Positions 6,500 through 8,048 of a stretch of DNA of 8,048 nucleotides are shown in pieces. The notes under the pieces are model-generated. The model was not told the DNA's origin and searched no databases. It saw only the letters and a program-made list of their open reading frames with translations. The translations under genes were made by a program, and so were the position numbers. Origin of the DNA: JBOHBN01 sp050698355 (GTDB lineage Bacteria > Actinomycetota > Actinomycetes > Streptosporangiales > WHST01); NCBI GenBank assembly GCA_050698355.1, contig JBOHBN010000268.1, forward strand, positions 1-8,048, read 5' to 3'. How positions within the stretch are numbered: the stretch's first letter is position 1; each line of letters starts with the position of its first letter.

Positions 6500-6516
6500 G
6501 TGAGCGGCCAGCTACC

Positions 6517-6522
6517 AGGGAG
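6517..6522 (+). promoter_or_regulatory. Ribosome binding site that decides the VWA gene start
   Basis: AGGGAG lies 7 nt before GTG 6530, an ideal spacing. It supports starting at 6530 rather than at the upstream in-frame GTG 6500, which has no such site. Confidence 0.6.
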
Positions 6523-6529
6523 ACTCCGC

Positions 6530-7813
6530 GTGCACGTACACCGCACCCGCGCCGGGCGCAGGATCGTTTCGACGTCGGCGGCTGTCCTCGCGCTCGGCGG
6601 CCTGGTGCTCACCGGCTGCACGCAGCAACGGCCGCAGGCTGACCCGTCGGCGTCCAGCTCGCCCAGCAGCCCGACGCTCAGCACGCCCACACCGTCCAGC
6701 ACGGCGGCGGAGGCGTACGCGAAGGACGACGGGCTCGACGAGTGGTTCAACGACCGCGACCACGACTTCGTACCCGACAAGGTGCAACAGGAGATGGGCG
6801 AGAACGGCGCGGTCGACCCCTGCGCCTCGAAGGTGTGCAAGTCACAGAGCGCGAAGCAGGCGCACGGAATCGCCCGGATCATCCGCGGCACCAGCACGAT
6901 GATCATCCTGGACAGCTCCGGCTCGATGGCCGCGCGTACCAAGGACGGCCAGACCCGGATGGCAGCGGCGAAGAAGGCCGTACGCGGTTACGTCCAGAAC
7001 GCACCCGGCTCCGCCGAGCGGCTCGGCCTGATGGTTTACGGGCAGGTCGGCAGCAACAGCAAGGCAGACAAGGCCAAGAGCTGCAAGGGCATCAAGACAC
7101 TCGAGAGCATCGGCGACCTCAACCGGCACAACGTAGGGAGGAACCTGAAACGGTTCGAACCCACCGGCTGGACGCCACTGGCCGGATCGTTGCGGGCGGC
7201 GGCGAAGGAGTTCGACGGGCAGAAGAGCCGCGTCAACCGGATCGTCGTGGTCACCGACGGGATCGAAGAATGTGGCGGCAATCCCAAGGCACAGTCGCGC
7301 AAGCTCAACCGCTCCGGCTTCAACGTGCAGATCGACGTCGTCGGCCTTGGCGTGGAAGACCACTCCTCGCGCGCGAAGCTCGCGAACGTCGCCGACGTGT
7401 CCGGCGGTTCGTTCACCGCGGTGGACACGACCGCTGAGCTGGAGAGCTACTTCGACCAGCTACTCGCGCAGTGGGTTGTCACCGCGAAGCTCGGGCGGTG
7501 CGTCGCCAACCACTTCGCCAGCTACTCCTCCTGCCAGGCCGTACGGTGGCAGAAGGCGCAGCAGAAGATGCAGGCGGAGGCTAGCAAGTTACGAAGCCAG
7601 GGCAACGCCATGGCGGCCGACAGGATCGAGCAGCGCGTCACCGCCGGCGGGACGTACTTCCTCACCACCCTGGCTACCCGCGGCGTCACGGCTGCCGAGG
7701 ACCTGTCGCCCGACTCGCCTGACATCAAGCGGATCCAGCGCCACCTGCGGGACAGTGGCGCGCACGGCCGCGCCGCGCTGCGCCCTACCAGGGGCTACGA
7801 CTGCCCGAACTGA
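6530..7813 (+). CDS. VWA-domain lipoprotein
   Basis: A 427-residue protein predicted to be anchored on the outer face of the membrane. Residues 1-30 form a lipoprotein signal (basic 'HRTRAGRR', hydrophobic core, lipobox 'LTGC' with the lipid Cys30). A Ser/Pro/Thr-rich linker follows (about 39-58). An acidic loop 'NDRDHDFVPD' (74-83) resembles calcium loops of thrombospondin type 3 repeats. The VWA domain (about 120-312) has an intact metal-binding MIDAS: 'DSSGSM' (128-133), Thr in 'GWTPLAG' (T215) and Asp in 'VTDG' (D243), followed by 'EECGG', which is typical of the bacterial VWA group with 'DGxETCGGDP'. The C-terminal ~100 residues ('GRCVANHFASYSSC' to 'YDCPN') are unassigned. Seven further cysteines could form disulfides outside the cell. 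A longer form from GTG 6500 is possible but has no ribosome binding site. The ligand is unknown. Confidence 0.88.
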   Translation: MHVHRTRAGRRIVSTSAAVLALGGLVLTGCTQQRPQADPSASSSPSSPTLSTPTPSSTAAEAYAKDDGLDEWFNDRDHDFVPDKVQQEMGENGAVDPCASKVCKSQSAKQAHGIARIIRGTSTMIILDSSGSMAARTKDGQTRMAAAKKAVRGYVQNAPGSAERLGLMVYGQVGSNSKADKAKSCKGIKTLESIGDLNRHNVGRNLKRFEPTGWTPLAGSLRAAAKEFDGQKSRVNRIVVVTDGIEECGGNPKAQSRKLNRSGFNVQIDVVGLGVEDHSSRAKLANVADVSGGSFTAVDTTAELESYFDQLLAQWVVTAKLGRCVANHFASYSSCQAVRWQKAQQKMQAEASKLRSQGNAMAADRIEQRVTAGGTYFLTTLATRGVTAAEDLSPDSPDIKRIQRHLRDSGAHGRAALRPTRGYDCPN

Positions 7814-7818
7814 GTCCG

Positions 7819-7859
7819 GCCCCTCACGGCACGCGCGCTGGCCCCGTGCCGTGAGGGGC
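7819..7859 (+). terminator. Strong terminator hairpin after the VWA gene
   Basis: GCCCCTCACGGCAC (7819-7832) and GTGCCGTGAGGGGC (7846-7859) form a perfect 14-bp stem with a 13-nt loop, starting 5 nt after the stop codon. No T-tract follows (next bases GTGGGG), as is usual in high-GC actinobacteria. Confidence 0.75.
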
Positions 7860-7883
7860 GTGGGGTCGCGCGCGGGTAAGAGA

Positions 7884-7943
7884 TCGCCCGCGTCTCACGG
7901 GGAGACCCTCGGTGGAGTCTTCAACCAGCGGAGACGCGGGCGA
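7884..7943 (-). terminator. Long-loop hairpin in the trailer of tRNA-Ser(CGA)
   Basis: TCGCCCGCGTCTC (7884-7896) and GAGACGCGGGCGA (7931-7943) are perfect 13-bp inverted repeats with a 34-bp loop, beginning 7 bp beyond the tRNA discriminator base on the - strand. It probably terminates or protects the tRNA precursor and may also stop + strand read-through from the VWA gene. A shorter alternative stem exists between CGCGGG (7871-7876) and CCCGCG (7887-7892), which would compete for one arm. The loop contains a copy of the tRNA acceptor end (7910-7919). Confidence 0.55.
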
Positions 7944-7949
7944 CCGCCG

Positions 7950-8036
7950 CGGTGGAGGTGGGATTTGAACCCACGGAGAGGTTGCCCCCTCACACGCTTT
8001 CGAGGCGTGCGCCCTCGGCCACTAGGCGACTCCACC
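7950..8036 (-). tRNA. tRNA-Ser(CGA), reads UCG
   Basis: A complete serine tRNA on the - strand. The acceptor stem GGTGGAG (8036-8030) pairs with CTCCACC (7957-7951) and the discriminator is G at 7950. The anticodon loop CTCGAAA (8004-7998) gives anticodon CGA at 8002-8000. The long variable arm is that of a class II serine tRNA and the T-loop is TTCAAAT. CCA is not encoded (the next bases are CGG), unlike the tRNA-Ser(GGA) at the left edge, so the end must be added by the nucleotidyltransferase. Confidence 0.97.
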
Positions 8037-8048
8037 GGGAGGCAGCTT

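Noticed and set aside
6500..6529. Upstream GTG start of the VWA gene
   Set aside because: It has no ribosome binding site and would add ten residues before the signal peptide, whereas GTG 6530 has AGGGAG at 7 nt.
6457..6529. A third small gene between the VapB-like and VWA genes (ATG 6463)
   Set aside because: The ATG has a purine-rich stretch only 2 nt away, and its frame runs into the VWA gene in a shadow frame with no recognisable product.
1..8048. CRISPR array, insertion sequence or phage genes
   Set aside because: There are no regularly spaced direct repeats, no transposase or integrase motifs and no phage structural genes on either strand.

Overview
The window looks like chromosomal DNA of a high-GC Gram-positive bacterium (class Actinomycetes). 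The coding frames have strongly G/C-biased third positions, GTG starts are common, several genes have no recognisable Shine-Dalgarno sequence and look leaderless, and the proteins belong to types common in actinomycetes. I cannot resolve the genus by eye. I see no transposase, integrase, phage gene or CRISPR array.

Layout. The window is bracketed by two serine tRNA genes facing inward: tRNA-Ser(GGA) on + at the left edge and tRNA-Ser(CGA) on - at the right edge. Between them, left to right, lie six genes. (1) An NAD-dependent epimerase/SDR-like gene on -, which has lost its N-terminal glycine-rich nucleotide-binding loop and probably its normal C-terminus. (2) Divergent from it across only 34 bp, a 14-TM DHA2-type major facilitator efflux gene on +, with a 24-bp palindrome in the shared control region. 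(3) Converging on the transporter, a secreted 5'-nucleotidase/metallophosphatase on -. The two stop codons abut (TGATCA) in the loop of a strong hairpin. (4) Upstream of the nucleotidase on -, a HerA-like (DUF853/YjgR-type) ATPase. (5) Divergent from that on +, a 97-residue conserved actinobacterial protein of the kind often labelled VapB-family antitoxin, apparently leaderless and without a toxin partner. (6) 73 bp further on +, a VWA-domain lipoprotein, followed by a 14-bp-stem terminator and then a second long hairpin that should terminate the right-hand tRNA.

How the genes work together. The left half is an efflux pump beside a damaged reductase-type enzyme, plus a secreted phosphohydrolase for nucleotide or phosphate scavenging. 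The right half (HerA-like ATPase, VapB-like protein, VWA lipoprotein) shares one divergent control region and could be a functional neighbourhood, but nothing in the sequence proves a joint role. I do not see a clearly new defence or mobile system. The best leads are the damaged epimerase/palindrome junction, the orphan VapB-like protein with a ParB-like motif, the divergent HerA-like ATPase, and the compact two-way terminator containing both stop codons.
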